Position numbers and translations under genes: made by a program. Under the pieces are notes generated by a model that had not been told where the DNA came from, did no database searches, and saw only the letters and a program-made list of their open reading frames with translations. This document shows positions 8,004 to 8,866 of a stretch of DNA of 8,866 nt, one piece after another (within the stretch, counting starts at the first letter, position 1; every line of letters starts with the position of its first letter). Source of the stretch: Chloroflexota bacterium. GTDB taxonomy: Bacteria; Chloroflexota; Limnocylindria; QHBO01. The DNA is taken from NCBI GenBank assembly GCA_019348395.1, contig JAHWJN010000044.1:1-8866 (forward strand), written 5' to 3'.

Positions 8004-8866
8004 TCAGCGCGGCAGCTCCGCCACGTCCACGATGACCGAGCCCTCGACCGGCACGGTCCCGAGCCCTTCCACCTGGACAGCCGAGCACTGGAGCGTCATC
8101 TCCACCACCGTCACCCGTGGGTTGAGGACGCCGAGCGGTCGCGTGATGACCGAGCAGGCCCCGTCCGGGATTTCGGCGACGGGACCGTCGAGCTGAACGC
8201 CGAGCAACGAAATCTCGTGCCCCTCTGGATCGTAGGCGAGGTGCAGGAACCCGGCGTCGGCCGCGAGACGGAACCCCTGTTCACCGGCGATGGCCGGACG
8301 CGGTCCGAGGTCCAGCTGTGCCTCCTCGAGGACGAGCCGTTCATCGCCGACGGCGACGATCCCGCCGGACGGCGGCAGGTCGCCGCGAAGGCCGAACAGG
8401 TCGGCGGCGACGCCGATCCGCCCTCTGAGCCCGATCACGCCCCCGCCACGAACATCCTCGATCGCCTCGCACCGGATGTCGGCGCCGGCGACACCGCTCG
8501 GGTCGTGCCGTTCGCCGGGGATGACGGTGCACTCGTCGGGGTCGACGAAGAACTCCAGCCCGTCGTACTGGACGCGCGCGACGGTGGGCGGGTCGCCCTC
8601 GAACAGGATCCTGCCGTTGGCCCCGACGAGCCCGTATCGGTCCTGGGTCGTCTCGCGCCCGAGGACCATGGTGCCCTCCCGGTCACCGGTCACGACCAGC
8701 GTCCCGCCGACGGCCCCCGGCTGCACCGGCGTCGAGGGGATGGGCGCGTGGGCCGATGCCGGCGGTGTTGCGTCGCGGGATGACCGTGCGCCGTCGGCGG
8801 TTGGCACAATCGCGGTGGCGCTCCCCATCGTGAACACGACGACGGCCGCGAAGGCGGTCCCGAAGA
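8004..8866 (-). CDS. Exported protein of unknown function with two cysteine-paired repeats (5' partial)
   Basis: This gene runs convergent to all the others and is cut by the right edge. The frame stays open to base 8866. The GTG at 8835-8837 is probably not the start, because the preceding codons (FGTAFAAVVV) plus FTMGSATA form the hydrophobic core of a signal peptide or membrane anchor with an ATA cleavage-like site. A Pro/Ala/Ser-rich linker follows. Counting from the GTG, the mature part is beta-rich, with exactly four cysteines (103, 123, 228, 251) in two related halves (about 43-147 and 157-272). Each half runs from a GG-[TI]-[LV] strand with GD, through VQ-x-DG, to a first Cys, about 20 residues, then a second Cys. 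It has no catalytic motif and no family I recognise. It probably acts outside the membrane, with disulfides possible. The stop lies 12 bases from the DUF374-like stop. Confidence 0.75.
   Translation of the reverse strand, partial: FGTAFAAVVVFTMGSATAIVPTADGARSSRDATPPASAHAPIPSTPVQPGAVGGTLVVTGDREGTMVLGRETTQDRYGLVGANGRILFEGDPPTVARVQYDGLEFFVDPDECTVIPGERHDPSGVAGADIRCEAIEDVRGGGVIGLRGRIGVAADLFGLRGDLPPSGGIVAVGDERLVLEEAQLDLGPRPAIAGEQGFRLAADAGFLHLAYDPEGHEISLLGVQLDGPVAEIPDGACSVITRPLGVLNPRVTVVEMTLQCSAVQVEGLGTVPVEGSVIVDVAELPR
8022..8369 (-). repeat. Protein-level repeat unit 2 of the exported protein
   Basis: Residues about 157-272 (counting from the GTG at 8837). Landmarks are GGIVAVGDERL, LGVQLDG, IPDGAC at Cys228, then LQC at Cys251 followed by SAVQVEGLGTVPVEG. 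Cysteine spacing is 22 residues here against 19 in unit 1. Confidence 0.5.
8397..8711 (-). repeat. Protein-level repeat unit 1 of the exported protein
   Basis: Residues about 43-147 (counting from the GTG at 8837). Landmarks are GGTLVVTGDREG, ARVQYDG, DPDEC at Cys103, then IRC at Cys123 followed by EAIEDVRGGGVIGLRG. It aligns by eye with the second half of the same protein. The similarity is in the protein, not in obvious DNA identity. Confidence 0.5.

Noticed and set aside
8217..8783. A 188-codon plus-strand open frame opposite the exported protein
   Set aside because: The minus-strand frame has a signal peptide, paired cysteines and an internal repeat; the plus-strand translation has none of these and looks like its mirror.

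Overview
The window comes from a very GC-rich bacterium (about 70% G+C by eye). Genes are densely packed, with GC-rich third codon positions and long accidental open frames on the opposite strand. A large ATPase-type LuxR regulator, a YibE/F membrane protein, and promoter-like TANNNT boxes directly in front of two start codons fit Actinomycetota or a high-GC Chloroflexota lineage (for example the Limnocylindria group). There is no rRNA or other lineage marker, so this is inference. I see no tRNA, rRNA, CRISPR array, insertion sequence or attachment site, and no gene-free stretch longer than about 50 bases.

Layout, left to right. Bases 1-2318 hold the 3' part of a LuxR-family regulator whose ATPase core lies off the left edge. 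After 49 bases, with a GC hairpin and a -10-like box, comes a YibE/F-family membrane protein (2368-3516). After a short spacer with another -10-like box and a Shine-Dalgarno sequence, a tight three-gene unit follows: metK (3559-4755), a small TPR-like protein of unknown function (4759-5409) and proC (5409-6257). A third -10-like box, inside a small inverted repeat that also contains the proC stop codon, precedes manC (6280-7350). manC is followed after 8 bases by a small DUF374/LPLAT-like protein (7359-7991). The last gene is convergent, on the minus strand (8004 to the right edge). It encodes an exported protein of unknown function built from two related halves, each with a pair of cysteines.

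Functionally, metK and proC are core metabolism (S-adenosylmethionine and proline). manC with the DUF374-like gene suggests GDP-mannose supply for a surface glycan or glycolipid. Seven of the eight genes lie on the plus strand, probably as three or four short transcription units.

I did not find a defence system, a biosynthetic cluster or any clearly new multi-gene system. The points most worth a second look are the internally duplicated four-cysteine exported protein, the matching leaderless-type promoter geometry of the YibE/F and manC genes, the inverted repeat over the manC -10 box, and the uncharacterised TPR protein inserted between metK and proC.
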